From an uncultured Carboxylicivirga sp. (GTDB lineage Bacteria; Bacteroidota; Bacteroidia; Bacteroidales; Marinilabiliaceae), in NCBI GenBank assembly GCA_947503525.1, contig CANNEA010000004.1:62001-126000 (forward strand): DNA of 64,000 nt, in the 5' to 3' direction. Both the position numbers and the translations under genes were made by a program. Below the pieces are notes generated by a model. The model ran no database searches. It saw only the letters and a list, made by a program, of their open reading frames with translations, and had not been told where the DNA came from. This document shows positions 18,156-28,800 of the stretch, one piece after another. Each line of letters opens with the position of its first letter. The first letter of the stretch is position 1.

Positions 18156-20390
18156 CTATTCTCTGTTTAAATGAGCCATAACCAGTTTTACTTCTCCAAA
18201 ACTGACCTTTCGTCCCATGGCCTGTTTAATTTCATTGGAATAAGCTGCTTCATGGCTTTCACAAAACTTAGTAATCTTCTTTACCAATTTTTCATCCACC
18301 AAATCTGTAATATCTATGTCACCAAGTTGCACATAATGTGCCAAATGACTTTCGATGGTAGAAGTTTTTAAATCACGTTCCTCGGCTATTTCTTTAATGG
18401 TTTTCCCATCCTTATACAGCGTGAATGAGATCTCTTTGGTTGGAATCTTTTGGGTTTTAGAACTTTTATTTTTGCCACTATTACGCTTATATTCGGCCTT
18501 TGCCCGCTTTTGAGAAGATTCAAACACAGGCATATCTTTTAAAGTTGACTTATTAATTTCAGTTTTTTCTATGGCTGATTTAAGCAAGATTTCTGCCTTA
18601 TAAATATGCTGCAATTGACGGGCAAATAGGCGATCCACATCATCCAGTTCATTGAGGTATTTCTTTATGCGCTTCTCTGAACTTAAATCCTTAACATGGT
18701 TTTTAACTGCATCAGATAAAATATTCAGTCGAGGTTCGAAATAGGATTTAGCGTCTCCAACCCTCTTAAGCAAATGCTCTAACATCTGATTTTTATTCTC
18801 AAAAACGATCTTCCGGATTTGTAACATAAATTGATCCGCTACCTTTCGCGTAGGCAGAAAATCACTAAGAATTCGTTCAGCCCAACTCTTATGCTGCTGC
18901 TTAATCGATCTTTTAGCATCTTTATCGTAGGATGCCAAATGATAGGCCAAACCATTATTTAACCAGGCAAAATCAAAGGCATTTAAGGCCACTTCCGATA
19001 CATATTGTATGGTTGCTGCTTCTAAATCTTTCTCCAGTAGATCTGTTACTTCGGCCTGATTGGTATAATCAGTTACATCTTTATCGCAACTTAAGCCTTG
19101 AGTAGGAACAGGTGCGGTTAGTGTCAGACCATCTAAACTTGTTAAACGTGATAAAGCAACATAAATCTGACCCGGAGCAAAAGCCTTTGATACATCAATG
19201 GTGGCTTTATTAAAAGTTAAACCCTGACTTTTATGTACCGTAATAGCCCAGGCCAATTTAATGGGATAATGTGTAAAAGTTCCAATGGTTTTCTCTTCTA
19301 TATCACCTGTCTCTTTATTAAGTGTAAAGCGTTTGTTCTCCCAGCTATAGGGCTCCACGGTAGTTGAAGGTGAACCATCATCAAAACGCACCTCTATCAG
19401 CTCATCGTTTACTCTCGACACAGTGCCCAACTTGCCATTGAAATAAAGCAAATCACCCGAATAATCGTTTTTAACAAACATTACCTGAGCACCCTTCTTT
19501 AACTTCAGACTTTCTTCTACCGGATAATTATATTCGTTAAAATCACCATCTATCTGTGCATGAAAAGCATAAGTCTCACCTGATAGTTCAGCTAATGACC
19601 TTCGATTTAAATCATCAGCCTTATAATTATGTGTTGTCAGAAAAATGGTTCCTTTTTCCTTACTATGGTCATAATTGGGTTTATAACACGTATTCAGCAG
19701 CTCAATATCCTTAGAGCTAACAGTATTGTCACGTAAGTTATTTAAAAGGCTTACAAAATCCCCATCACTCTGACGGTAGATTTTATTAAGCTCCAATTGA
19801 ATTGGCGCTTGCTGTTTTAATGCATTGGCATAAAAAAAGTAGAAACCCTTATAATAAGGCGATAGATAATTCCATTCATCTTCTTTTACAACCGGCGGTA
19901 ATTGTAAAAGATCACCAATAAAAAGCACCTGAACTCCACCAAAGGCCATATCCCTTTGACGACGAACCGAGCGTAATATGGCATCAATGGCATCCAGCAA
20001 ATCTGCTCTTAACATACTCACCTCATCAATAATCAAGAGCTCCAACTCTTTAAGCATATTACGCTTTACCTGATGCAATTTACTTTGTGCCAATAAGCTC
20101 TTGGGTGTATTAATTTGTGTTGATGAACCTGATGATAAGCTAATATTATTATCGGGAACAAAAGCCCCATAGGGTAACTGGAATAATGAATGCAGAGTAA
20201 CACCCCCCGCGTTGATGGCAGCAATACCTGTTGGTGCAGCTACAATGGTATTCTTATGTGTATTGGCCGTTATCTCACGTAACAAAGTAGTTTTTCCTGT
20301 CCCGGCTTTCCCGGTTAAAAAAATACAACGATTGGTATTATTGATGTAACGTTTAGTAAGTTCTGCAATAGGATTTAATTCGACTGCCAT
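18156..20390 (-). CDS. PIF1-like superfamily 1B helicase with C-terminal HTH
   Basis: A 744-residue ATP-dependent 5'-3' DNA helicase of the PIF1/RecD-like group. Walker A is GKAGTGKTT (27-35), Walker B LLIIDEVSM (118-126), and the later motif with AWAITVHKSQGLTF matches SF1 motif V/VI region. The C-terminal third carries a helix-turn-helix (KTIKEIAEERDLKTSTIESH) like the HTH_40 domain found at the end of bacterial RecQ-type and PIF1-type helicases. A second PIF1-like protein lies at 48-50 kb with a TPR tail instead. It stands alone, convergent with the small lipoprotein gene and divergent from xdhC. Confidence 0.88.
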   Translation of the reverse strand: MAVELNPIAELTKRYINNTNRCIFLTGKAGTGKTTLLREITANTHKNTIVAAPTGIAAINAGGVTLHSLFQLPYGAFVPDNNISLSSGSSTQINTPKSLLAQSKLHQVKRNMLKELELLIIDEVSMLRADLLDAIDAILRSVRRQRDMAFGGVQVLFIGDLLQLPPVVKEDEWNYLSPYYKGFYFFYANALKQQAPIQLELNKIYRQSDGDFVSLLNNLRDNTVSSKDIELLNTCYKPNYDHSKEKGTIFLTTHNYKADDLNRRSLAELSGETYAFHAQIDGDFNEYNYPVEESLKLKKGAQVMFVKNDYSGDLLYFNGKLGTVSRVNDELIEVRFDDGSPSTTVEPYSWENKRFTLNKETGDIEEKTIGTFTHYPIKLAWAITVHKSQGLTFNKATIDVSKAFAPGQIYVALSRLTSLDGLTLTAPVPTQGLSCDKDVTDYTNQAEVTDLLEKDLEAATIQYVSEVALNAFDFAWLNNGLAYHLASYDKDAKRSIKQQHKSWAERILSDFLPTRKVADQFMLQIRKIVFENKNQMLEHLLKRVGDAKSYFEPRLNILSDAVKNHVKDLSSEKRIKKYLNELDDVDRLFARQLQHIYKAEILLKSAIEKTEINKSTLKDMPVFESSQKRAKAEYKRNSGKNKSSKTQKIPTKEISFTLYKDGKTIKEIAEERDLKTSTIESHLAHYVQLGDIDITDLVDEKLVKKITKFCESHEAAYSNEIKQAMGRKVSFGEVKLVMAHLNRE

Positions 20391-20531
20391 CTATTAGTAT
20401 TAAAGATGCATCAAAGGTTATAAAATCCATTGAAAGGGAAAAGTCTTTATAATTCTAAGTTAAAAATAATCTCAGGTCAATAGGTGATTTATAACTTTAA
20501 GTATACCTTTATGTAAGGCATTAATTTCTGT

Positions 20532-21560
20532 ATGAAAAACAACTACCAGCAACTTTTAAGAAAAATAGAAAACAAGGAAGAAATCGTTTTTGGTCTTCTT
20601 TTGGATAAAAAAGGCTCCGCTCCACAGGTTCCCGGCGCATCGGCGCTATTCAACACAAAAGGCCTGTTACATGGCACATTGGGAGGTGGCATACTGGAAC
20701 TGGAAGCTGAAAACTTAGCCATATCACAGTGGAATACTCGGAATAATCAAATCAAACAAATTGATTACACTTCAGACATTGGAGAAGATGGCGGTGCCAT
20801 TTGTGGTGGCATAGCAACTTTTTTACTGGACTTTAATCCACAAAGTGGCAAAGATGCTTTGCAAGCCATGGACCGTGATTTGAGGCATCAGAATAGTGGT
20901 TACCTGATTACAAGCATCAATAAAAAGAATGATAACATCTCAATCACAAGGCTATGGTTAAACAACATAGAAGAATCCAAAAACATATCACCTGTAGTCA
21001 AGACTAATTTTATTACCAATCAAAAGAAACAAAAATCAGAGCTTATTAGTACGGAGAGTCAGCTTGATTTCATTGAATACCTCACACCTGCACCGCAGCT
21101 AATAATTATTGGTGCCGGACATATTGGCCAAGCCTTATGTCATCATGGAGCCTTGCTCGGTTTTGATGTCACGGTTGTGGATAACCGACCTTCTTATGCC
21201 ACTCATTCCCTTGTGTCAGATGCACATCAAATAATTGTGAATACTGATCTTAGTGAAAGCATCCAGGAGCTTGCTATAAATGCTAACTCCTATATTGTCA
21301 TTGCCACACAAGGACATAAAAGTGACTGTGAGGCCTTGGAAAAAGTAATTCATTCCGAAGCTTCCTATATTGGTATGATTGGAAGCAAACGAAAGATTCA
21401 ACAGGTCAAAACGGATTTTGAGCAACGAGGTATTGCAAAGGCATCTCAATTTAGCCGTATCCATGCCCCAATTGGTCTCAGTATTGGATCTAAAACAGTT
21501 CAGGAAATAGCCATTAGCATTGCGGCTGAATTAATACAAGAACGCAATATCAGAAGATAA
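20532..21560 (+). CDS. xdhC: XdhC/CoxI-family maturation factor
   Basis: A 342-residue protein with the XdhC_CoxI N-terminal domain (KGSAPQVPGA, GTLGGGILE) and a C-terminal Rossmann fold (IIIGAGHIGQAL). XdhC proteins bind molybdenum cofactor and insert its sulfurated form into xanthine dehydrogenase-family enzymes. It opens a five-gene operon: mocA overlaps its stop by one base, and the two enzyme subunits follow. The context makes it the dedicated chaperone of the IorAB-like enzyme. Confidence 0.92.
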   Translation: MKNNYQQLLRKIENKEEIVFGLLLDKKGSAPQVPGASALFNTKGLLHGTLGGGILELEAENLAISQWNTRNNQIKQIDYTSDIGEDGGAICGGIATFLLDFNPQSGKDALQAMDRDLRHQNSGYLITSINKKNDNISITRLWLNNIEESKNISPVVKTNFITNQKKQKSELISTESQLDFIEYLTPAPQLIIIGAGHIGQALCHHGALLGFDVTVVDNRPSYATHSLVSDAHQIIVNTDLSESIQELAINANSYIVIATQGHKSDCEALEKVIHSEASYIGMIGSKRKIQQVKTDFEQRGIAKASQFSRIHAPIGLSIGSKTVQEIAISIAAELIQERNIRR

Positions 21561-22156
21561 TGAACTTAACATGTATCATATTGGCGGCTGGTAAAAGTAC
21601 TCGAATGAAGCAACAGAAAATGCTTCTCCCTTTTAAGGGCTCTACAGTTATTGAAAATGTGGTCACCGCGTCTATTCAATCTAATGTTAAGCATACAATA
21701 GTTGTTACAGGTAGTCAACAGGAGCTCATCAGCCAACAGCTGAAGTCACTTGATGTGGAAATCATTCAAAATGCCAAGTTTGAGGATGGCATGTTATCCT
21801 CAGTACAGTGTGGAGTTATGGCTCTACGCCAATGCGATGCTTTTCTGGTTTTACCCGGCGACCAAGCTCTCGTAAAAAGTACTAGTATCAATCATTTAAT
21901 TAAGATGTACGATGATAGTCAGAAAGGCCTTTTAATACCGACTTATTATGACAGAAAAGGGCATCCGGTAATTATTGATTCCAAATACAAAAATCAAATT
22001 ATGAAACTTGATCACTCCATAGGCTTAAGACAATTGTTTCATGAAAATGAGGATGATCTGGCACTTGTACCTATTGATTCGAATGAGATATTAATCGACT
22101 TGGATCTTCCTGAAGATTATCAGAAAGCTCTTAAACAATTACAGGATGAAAACTAA
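21560..22156 (+). CDS. mocA: Molybdenum cofactor nucleotidyltransferase, MocA-like
   Basis: A 198-residue NTP-transferase. The nucleotide-binding start LAAGKSTRMKQQKMLLPF and the metal-binding LPGDQA segment (about 96-101) match MocA/CoxC-type cytidylyl- or guanylyltransferases, which attach CMP or GMP to the molybdenum cofactor. Xanthine dehydrogenase-family enzymes use the CMP form in bacteria, so a cytidylyltransferase is likely here. The start codon overlaps the xdhC stop (TAATG), and its own end overlaps the next gene by 11 bp. Confidence 0.9.
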   Translation: MNLTCIILAAGKSTRMKQQKMLLPFKGSTVIENVVTASIQSNVKHTIVVTGSQQELISQQLKSLDVEIIQNAKFEDGMLSSVQCGVMALRQCDAFLVLPGDQALVKSTSINHLIKMYDDSQKGLLIPTYYDRKGHPVIIDSKYKNQIMKLDHSIGLRQLFHENEDDLALVPIDSNEILIDLDLPEDYQKALKQLQDEN

Positions 22157-22628
22157 AATCATACTTGGATTTATAGGTTTGATTACACTCACCTTTGGCT
22201 TTGCCTTTGTTCAAGAGAGTAAAAGTGAGAAAACTAAAATACTTGACACAGTGTTTATGTCAGATAGAATTAAAATAACTATTCCTCACCATGGCGGATA
22301 TGCAGCCACCAATTTAGGTAATGCTGTAATGGAAATAAAACGACATTCTACGGACAGTTTGTTTTCAGTTTTGTATAAGGATGCTATTGACCGACGAAAA
22401 CTGGCTTTCACCATCGACGATAAAGAATATGCCAAATTGAAGTCAATTTTCATCAAACTGATAGCTATCCATCAAAGCTCTAAATCATTATCAGGCGACT
22501 GTTTAACCATTGACAAAAACTACATTCTCAAATCGAAAGATAATGAGCTCATAATAAAACCGGATAAAGCATCAAAAGACTTCGATTGCTTGGACCAATG
22601 GATTTATAGTAAAGAATTGAATAATTAA
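22146..22628 (+). CDS. Exported unknown protein in the molybdenum hydroxylase operon
   Basis: A 160-residue protein with an N-terminal hydrophobic segment (IILGFIGLITLTFGFAFVQ) that could be a signal peptide or an anchor. The rest has no recognised domain; two Cys (SGDCLTI and DFDCLDQW) may pair. It overlaps mocA by 11 bp and is followed by the iron-sulfur subunit after 46 bp, so it is in the operon but its role is unknown. An exported partner of a Tat-exported enzyme is plausible. Confidence 0.65.
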   Translation: MKTKIILGFIGLITLTFGFAFVQESKSEKTKILDTVFMSDRIKITIPHHGGYAATNLGNAVMEIKRHSTDSLFSVLYKDAIDRRKLAFTIDDKEYAKLKSIFIKLIAIHQSSKSLSGDCLTIDKNYILKSKDNELIIKPDKASKDFDCLDQWIYSKELNN

Positions 22629-22674
22629 CTATCTTTAATTGCAGTAAAAAAGATGGTAAACAAACTAAATAGTA

Positions 22675-23154
22675 ATGGAAAAGATCTCATTTACTCTTAA
22701 TAACAAAGCTGTCGAGGTTGAAGCTGAGCCTTACGATATTTTGTTATGGGTACTTCGAACAAAACTTGGCTTAACGGGAACAAAATACGGATGTGGAATA
22801 GGCTATTGCGGATCATGCACCATATTAGTCAATGGAGAAGCTATGCGTTCTTGTGGCATGGCAGTAAGTGAAGTGGCGGGTCAACAAGTGACAACTATTG
22901 AAGGATTAGCAGTTGGTGATGAATTACATCCGGTTCAAAAATCATTTGTAATGAATGATGCTCAACAATGCGGTTTTTGTACTCCGGGAATGATAATGAA
23001 CGCTGTAGGTTTATTAAATGCCAATCCCACACCCAGCAGGTCAGAAATTATAAAAGGCATGAATGACAATCTATGCCGCTGTGGATCTTACAATAGAATT
23101 GCGGATGCTGTTGAAGATGCCGCTAAATCGATAAATGGAGGATCTGAATCATGA
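22675..23154 (+). CDS. 2Fe-2S subunit of a xanthine dehydrogenase-family oxidoreductase
   Basis: A 159-residue electron-transfer subunit like IorA of isoquinoline 1-oxidoreductase. The plant-ferredoxin cluster is held by Cys40, Cys45, Cys48 and Cys60; the second [2Fe-2S] cluster by Cys99, Cys102, Cys134 and Cys136 (CGFC and CRC). It has no signal of its own and would be carried out of the cell with the large subunit. Its stop overlaps the large-subunit start by four bases (ATGA). Confidence 0.94.
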   Translation: MEKISFTLNNKAVEVEAEPYDILLWVLRTKLGLTGTKYGCGIGYCGSCTILVNGEAMRSCGMAVSEVAGQQVTTIEGLAVGDELHPVQKSFVMNDAQQCGFCTPGMIMNAVGLLNANPTPSRSEIIKGMNDNLCRCGSYNRIADAVEDAAKSINGGSES

Positions 23155-25295
23155 GAGAAGAAAAAATTAACAAACTCTATTTTGGTGATATTGATAAACC
23201 TGTTCGTAATATTGATCGACGTGATTTCATAAAAAAATTAGGAGGCGGATTAATTATTGTTTTCTCGCTTAGTTCTTTTGCTTTTAAATCGAGGTCGGAA
23301 GATGATCATGATAAACGCTTGGATGACAAGCTGGATCTAAATGCCTATTTGCGTATTAAAGAAGATGGAACTGTTGATTGCTTTACGGGTAAAATTGAAA
23401 TGGGCCAGGGAATAATTACTTCCTTAGCTCAAGTTCTTTCTGAAGAATTGGAAGTCCCTATGGATAAAATTAATATGGTAATGGGCGATACTGATTTATG
23501 CCCATACGATGCTGGAACCTGGGGATCATTAACCACTCGTTTTTTCGATCCTTTGCTTAGATCGGCTGCGGTAGAAGCTAAAGTTGAATTAATCAAATTA
23601 GCATCTGTTGAACTTAAATTATCTGAACAGGAATTAATCTGTAAAGATGGTTTTGTTGAGTCAGTTAATAATGCGAAACCAAAAATCAGTTATTCCGACT
23701 TAACCAAAGGTCAGAAAATTGTAAAAACCATAACTAAAGCTCCTGTACTTAAAAAACCTTCGGATTTTAAAACCATTGGAAAGCCGATTATTAGTACTGA
23801 TGCAATAAATAAAGTAACGGGTAAGGCGCTATACACGGCCGATATACAATTGCCTGGAATGCTTTATGCGAGTATTAAGCGTCCTCCCGCGCATAGGGCA
23901 AAAATTAAATCCATCGACACCTCTGGAGCGGAGGCTATTGAAGGAACGAAATTGATTAAAGATGGTGACTTGATCGCAGTTCTCCATAAAGACCCTTTGG
24001 TTGCTGAAGAAGCCACAGTTAAGATTAAAGTAGAATGGGATATCCCGGAATCTAAAGCCAATGATCAAAACATATTTAAGCACATTCTGGATACAGCTAA
24101 GTTATGGAAATATACAGAGGAGAAAGGTGATTTAAAAGCTGGCTTCGATGAAGCTGATGAAGTTATTGAATCGGAATATCACGATGGTTATAAAGCTCAT
24201 GCGTCTATTGAAACGCACGCAGCAACGGCCCACTTTGTAAATGATACATTAGAAATATGGGCAAGTACTCAAACCCCTTTTGGAACGAGAGAATCTATTT
24301 CGAAAGAATTAGATATGCCTGTTGATAAGGTTCATGTCAAGCAAATATTCTTGGGTGGTGGATTTGGTGGTAAAATATATAATCAGCAAGCCATTGAGTG
24401 TGCCAAGTTGGCAAAACTAAGTGGAAAACCCGTTCAATTATCATGGACTCGTCGTGAAGAATTCATGTATGACAAGTTTAGGCCAGCTGCTGTAACCAAA
24501 TTAAAATCTGGAATTAAAACTAATGGTAAGATAACAGCATCCAGTTTTGACATCTATTGCTCGGGTCCAAGAGGAACGCAGGATTTCTATAATATACCCA
24601 ACCTAAAAACCGGTATTTATGGAGGGCAGGGAGTCCATCCATTTGGAACCGGTGCCTGGAGAGCACCCGGAAACAATACCAATACTTTTGCTCGCGAAGC
24701 TCATATTGATGACCTGGCATTCAAAATTGGGATGGACCCAATTGAGTTTCGTCTTAAAAATATTGAGGATAAACAAATAAGGACTGCTATTAAATTGGCT
24801 ACTGAAACCTTTGCATATAAGAAACCTCAAACCGGTAAAAACAGAGGTTGTGGAATGGCCATCGGTCTGGATGCCGGAACCATTGTGGTATTGATTGCAG
24901 AAGTAGAAGTCAATCCTTCAACGGGAGAAGTAACGCCATTGCGCATGGTCTGTGCTCAGGATATGGGGCAGGTTGTAAATCCCCATGGTGCTACTGTTCA
25001 AACCGAAGGAGGATTAACCATGGGCCTTGGATATGCTTTATACGAAGACATTGAATTTGACTGGGGAACGGTTAAAACCAGAAATTTTGACACCTATGAG
25101 TTTACCAGGTTCTCAACCACATGCCCTATTGAATGTGTATTTACAGATGATATGGAAACACCTCCTCAAGGCGGTGGAGAACCCGCGATTATTTGTGTTG
25201 GTGGAGCAATAGCCAATGCGGTATTTCATGCTTCAGGCGCAAGGGTGAACCAGCTACCTATCACGGCGGAAAGGGTGTTAAAGCAATTACAATAG
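23151..25295 (+). CDS. Molybdopterin-binding subunit, IorB-like, Tat-exported
   Basis: A 714-residue catalytic subunit of the aldehyde oxidase/xanthine dehydrogenase superfamily. A twin-arginine signal is visible: IDRRDFIKKLGGG (Arg23, Arg24) followed by a hydrophobic stretch. The Mo-cofactor loops GGGFGGK and GTGAWRAPG are present, and near the end PQGGGEPA holds the catalytic Glu. As in IorAB there is no FAD subunit, so electrons probably pass to a cytochrome or quinone. The substrate (aldehyde or N-heterocycle) cannot be told. It is the last gene of the xdhC operon. Confidence 0.92.
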   Translation: MREEKINKLYFGDIDKPVRNIDRRDFIKKLGGGLIIVFSLSSFAFKSRSEDDHDKRLDDKLDLNAYLRIKEDGTVDCFTGKIEMGQGIITSLAQVLSEELEVPMDKINMVMGDTDLCPYDAGTWGSLTTRFFDPLLRSAAVEAKVELIKLASVELKLSEQELICKDGFVESVNNAKPKISYSDLTKGQKIVKTITKAPVLKKPSDFKTIGKPIISTDAINKVTGKALYTADIQLPGMLYASIKRPPAHRAKIKSIDTSGAEAIEGTKLIKDGDLIAVLHKDPLVAEEATVKIKVEWDIPESKANDQNIFKHILDTAKLWKYTEEKGDLKAGFDEADEVIESEYHDGYKAHASIETHAATAHFVNDTLEIWASTQTPFGTRESISKELDMPVDKVHVKQIFLGGGFGGKIYNQQAIECAKLAKLSGKPVQLSWTRREEFMYDKFRPAAVTKLKSGIKTNGKITASSFDIYCSGPRGTQDFYNIPNLKTGIYGGQGVHPFGTGAWRAPGNNTNTFAREAHIDDLAFKIGMDPIEFRLKNIEDKQIRTAIKLATETFAYKKPQTGKNRGCGMAIGLDAGTIVVLIAEVEVNPSTGEVTPLRMVCAQDMGQVVNPHGATVQTEGGLTMGLGYALYEDIEFDWGTVKTRNFDTYEFTRFSTTCPIECVFTDDMETPPQGGGEPAIICVGGAIANAVFHASGARVNQLPITAERVLKQLQ

Positions 25296-25305
25296 CATTA
25301 CTCTT

Positions 25306-25334
25306 AAACTCCATCCCTTAGGGTGGAGTTTTTT
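25306..25334 (+). terminator. Intrinsic terminator of the xdhC-iorB operon
   Basis: AAACTCCA and TGGAGTTT pair, with an inner CCC/GGG, followed by six T. It abuts the end of the convergent SpoIIAA-like gene. Confidence 0.85.
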
Positions 25335-25707
25335 AATGCAATAGCCAATGGTTTGCAGCATCTTTACTTGAAAATACCTTTACTTTGTATTTAGTTAATA
25401 GGTTAGCTAGTGCGGCGAAGAGCATTGATTTAACAGTTTGCATTGGTGTTCTGGCAACGATGGCAGCTTTCACTTGATTATATTTATCCAATTTTGATTT
25501 TATCGCTTTGACAATATCTCGTGAATCTGACGAATGATCTAGCTTTAATTCTGAGTCACGTACATCATCAAGCACCTTTAGCTTTAGAATATGATTATAT
25601 TTTGAATCAATGATATTGATAACTTCAAGCATCTCCGACACATCCACATCACCTGAGCGCTTGAGGCAGATTATATCATTGTTCTGATCGTATGTTAAGT
25701 TCGTCAT
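25333..25707 (-). CDS. SpoIIAA/STAS-like small protein
   Basis: A 124-residue cytoplasmic protein with the alternating strand-helix pattern of SpoIIAA-like (STAS/SEC14) proteins: early strand NDIICLKRSGDVDV, middle KVLDDVRDS, and a closing KVFSSKDAANHWL that matches the usual phi-F-x-x-x-x-x-A-x-x-W-L end. No Ser in the anti-anti-sigma phosphorylation position can be identified with confidence. It stands alone, convergent with the molybdenum operon. Confidence 0.6.
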   Translation of the reverse strand: MTNLTYDQNNDIICLKRSGDVDVSEMLEVINIIDSKYNHILKLKVLDDVRDSELKLDHSSDSRDIVKAIKSKLDKYNQVKAAIVARTPMQTVKSMLFAALANLLTKYKVKVFSSKDAANHWLLH

Positions 25708-25752
25708 TTCATTAAATTACTTACTTAACAAACAAAATATTGTGAGAATAGT

Positions 25753-25785
25753 TTATCTATCAATCCATAGACAATTGATAGATAA
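25753..25785. promoter_or_regulatory. 12-bp inverted repeat between divergent genes
   Basis: TTATCTATCAAT (25753-25764) and ATTGATAGATAA (25774-25785) are perfect inverted copies with a 9-bp spacer. The position between the divergent SpoIIAA-like and sortilin-like genes suggests an operator. Confidence 0.5.
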
Positions 25786-25863
25786 TTAATTTATATTGAC
25801 TATATTGTATCATCAGCTCCTGATTTTCAAGACATATTAACCGTTATCACCAAATAAACACGA

Positions 25864-28800
25864 ATGAAACATCTACTTACAAAAGGCTTTTTCTTGATCT
25901 TAATCTTGATAAGCACATCTGGCATTTTTGCACAGAAATCATTGATGAATGACACCACATTTTCTGGATTAAAGCTTCGTAACATTGGTCCTGCCTTTAT
26001 GTCGGGCCGTATTGCGGACATCGCAATACATCCTGATCATGAGAATACCTGGTACATAGCCGTTGGATCAGGTGGTGTTTGGAAAACTGTAAATGCCGGA
26101 ACAACCTGGAAACCCATCTTTGATAAACAAAAAGTATACTCCATTGGATGTATAACCATTGACCCACAGAATCCCCATACCATATGGGTTGGTAGTGGTG
26201 AAAATGTAGGTGGACGTCATGTGAGTTATGGAGATGGAATTTATCGCAGTACAGATGATGGCAAGACCTGGAAAAATATGGGTCTGAAGGAATCGCAACA
26301 CATTTCCAAAATCATTATTCATCCTGAAAATTCAGATATTATTTGGGTGGCAGTGCAGGGACCTTTGTGGAATAAGGGTGGACAAAGAGGTTTGTATAAA
26401 TCCGTGGATGGTGGAAAATCATGGAAACAAACTCTTGGCGATAATGAATGGGTAGGTGTTACTGATCTAGTGATTGATCCACGTAACGCTGATGTACTAT
26501 ATGCCGCCACCTGGCAACGCCATCGTAATGTAGCTGCGTATATGGGCGGAGGACCGGGCACTGCACTTTATAGTTCAAGTGATGGAGGTGATTCGTGGAC
26601 GAAGCTCAAAAAAGGTTTACCCTCTTCGAATCTTGGAAAAATTGGTTTGGCTATTTCACCTCAAAATCCGGATGTACTTTATGCTGCCATTGAATTAGAT
26701 AGACGTCAAGGTGGTGTATACAAATCCGTTAATCGGGGACAATCATGGCGTAAAATGTCAAATGCAGTTTCGGGTGCTACAGGACCTCATTATTATCAGG
26801 AACTATATGCTAGTCCTCACCAGTTTGATAAATTGTATTTGATGGATGTGCGTATACAGGAATCTAATGATGGTGGAAAAACATTCACCCGCATGAAGGA
26901 AAAATATAAGCACTCCGATAATCATGCCATTGCCTTTAAAAAGAATGATCCCGACTACCTTTTAATTGGCACAGATGGCGGCTTATATGAGACTTTTGAT
27001 GGCACCAGAAACTGGCGTTTTATCTCTAACCTTCCGCTAACTCAGTTCTACAAACTAGCCCTTGATGACGCTGAACCATTTTACAATATTTATGGAGGCA
27101 CACAGGATAATAATACGCAAGGCGGTCCAAGTAGAACAGATAACGCCAACGGAATTGCTAATCGCGATTGGTACGTAACCTTATTTGCTGACGGACATCA
27201 ACCGGCAACAGAACCCGGCAATCCAAATATTTTATACAGCGAGTGGCAAGAAGGTAATTTAGTTCGTGTTGACAAAACCACTGGCGAGATTGTACATATT
27301 CAGCCACAGCCGGGTAAAGGTGAGCCGAATGAAAGATACAACTGGGATGCGCCTATATTAGTTAGCCCACATCAAGCCACCAGATTATATTTTGCCTCAC
27401 AACGCGTTTGGCGATCAGATAATCGTGGTGATAGCTGGACCCCTATTTCAGGTGATTTAACCTTAAATCAGGATCGCATTACGCTTCCTATAATGGGCTC
27501 AACACAAAGTTGGGATAATGGTTGGGACTTTTTCGCGATGTCTAATTACAATACCATTACATCTTTGGCCGAATCTCCATTACAGGAAGGTTTAATTTAT
27601 GCAGGAACAGATGATGGTCGCATACAGGTAACATCCAACGGAGGAGAAACATGGAACGAAATTAAACTAAGTTCGATTTCGGGTATTCCGGCTACAGCGT
27701 TTGTAAATGATATTAAAGCCGATTTGTATGAACCTAACACCGTTTATGCGGTGCTGGATAACCATAAGTTTGGTGATTTAAATCCTTATCTGATTAAGAG
27801 TACAGATATGGGGAAATCATGGAAATCAATAAAAGGAAATCTTCCTGAAAAAACTCTTGTATGGAGGTTAGTTCAGGATCATATTAAAAAGGAGCTTTTG
27901 TTTGTTGGAACTGAGTTTGGCATTTACTTCACCATTGATGGCGGGGAGAAATGGATTAAATTAATAGGTAATGTTCCAACTATATCGTTCCGTGATTTAG
28001 CTATCCAGCGACGAGAAAATGATCTGGTTGGGGCTTCCTTTGGTCGTAGCTTTTTTGTATTTGACGATTACTCGGTTTTACGTCATGTTAATGAAGAACA
28101 ATTAAACCAAGAGGCTAGCCTGTTTCCAACTCGAAAAGCCTTACGTTACATTCCACGACCTGGAGTTTCAATGGGCGGCAGAGGATCGCAGGGTGCTGAA
28201 TACTATCTTGCTCCTAATCCGGATTTCGGTGCGGTTTTCACTTACTATCTTAATGAAAGCTACCTGAGTATTAAAGCACAAAGAAAAAAAGCTGAAAAGG
28301 AACTTAGCAAAGAAGAAAAAGCAATTACATTCCCTGGATGGGATAACATTGAAAAAGAGATGCAGCAAGACTCCATCCGTGTTTGGTTAACCGTTAAAGA
28401 TTCTAACGGAACTATTGTGCGTAAATTAAAGGCATCAACCAAGAAAGGCTTTCACCGTACAGCGTGGGATTTAAGATACCCTTCAAAAAATGTGGTTAAA
28501 TTAGGTTCAAAGTCCGGGGGCAGATCAGGGGCTTTAGCACCAGCCGGACAATATACAGTTACTCTTTCCAAAGAAGAGGACGGAAATGTAATCACTTTAA
28601 GCGAAGCCATTAGTTTTGAGGTTGAAAACATGAAAGACGGTTATTTACCTGCACAGGATGATCAAACTATTTTGACTTTTAACAAGCGACTTACTGATCT
28701 TCAAAAGGATTTAAGCGCCGTAAATTTATCGCTGGGTAAATCCATCTCACAACTTTCAGCGATGCAAAAATCACTTTCTCAATCTCCAATTGAATCCGGG

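Noticed and set aside
24520..25212. Several alternative frames inside the molybdopterin subunit gene
   Set aside because: They overlap a clearly conserved protein on the plus strand and have no features of their own.
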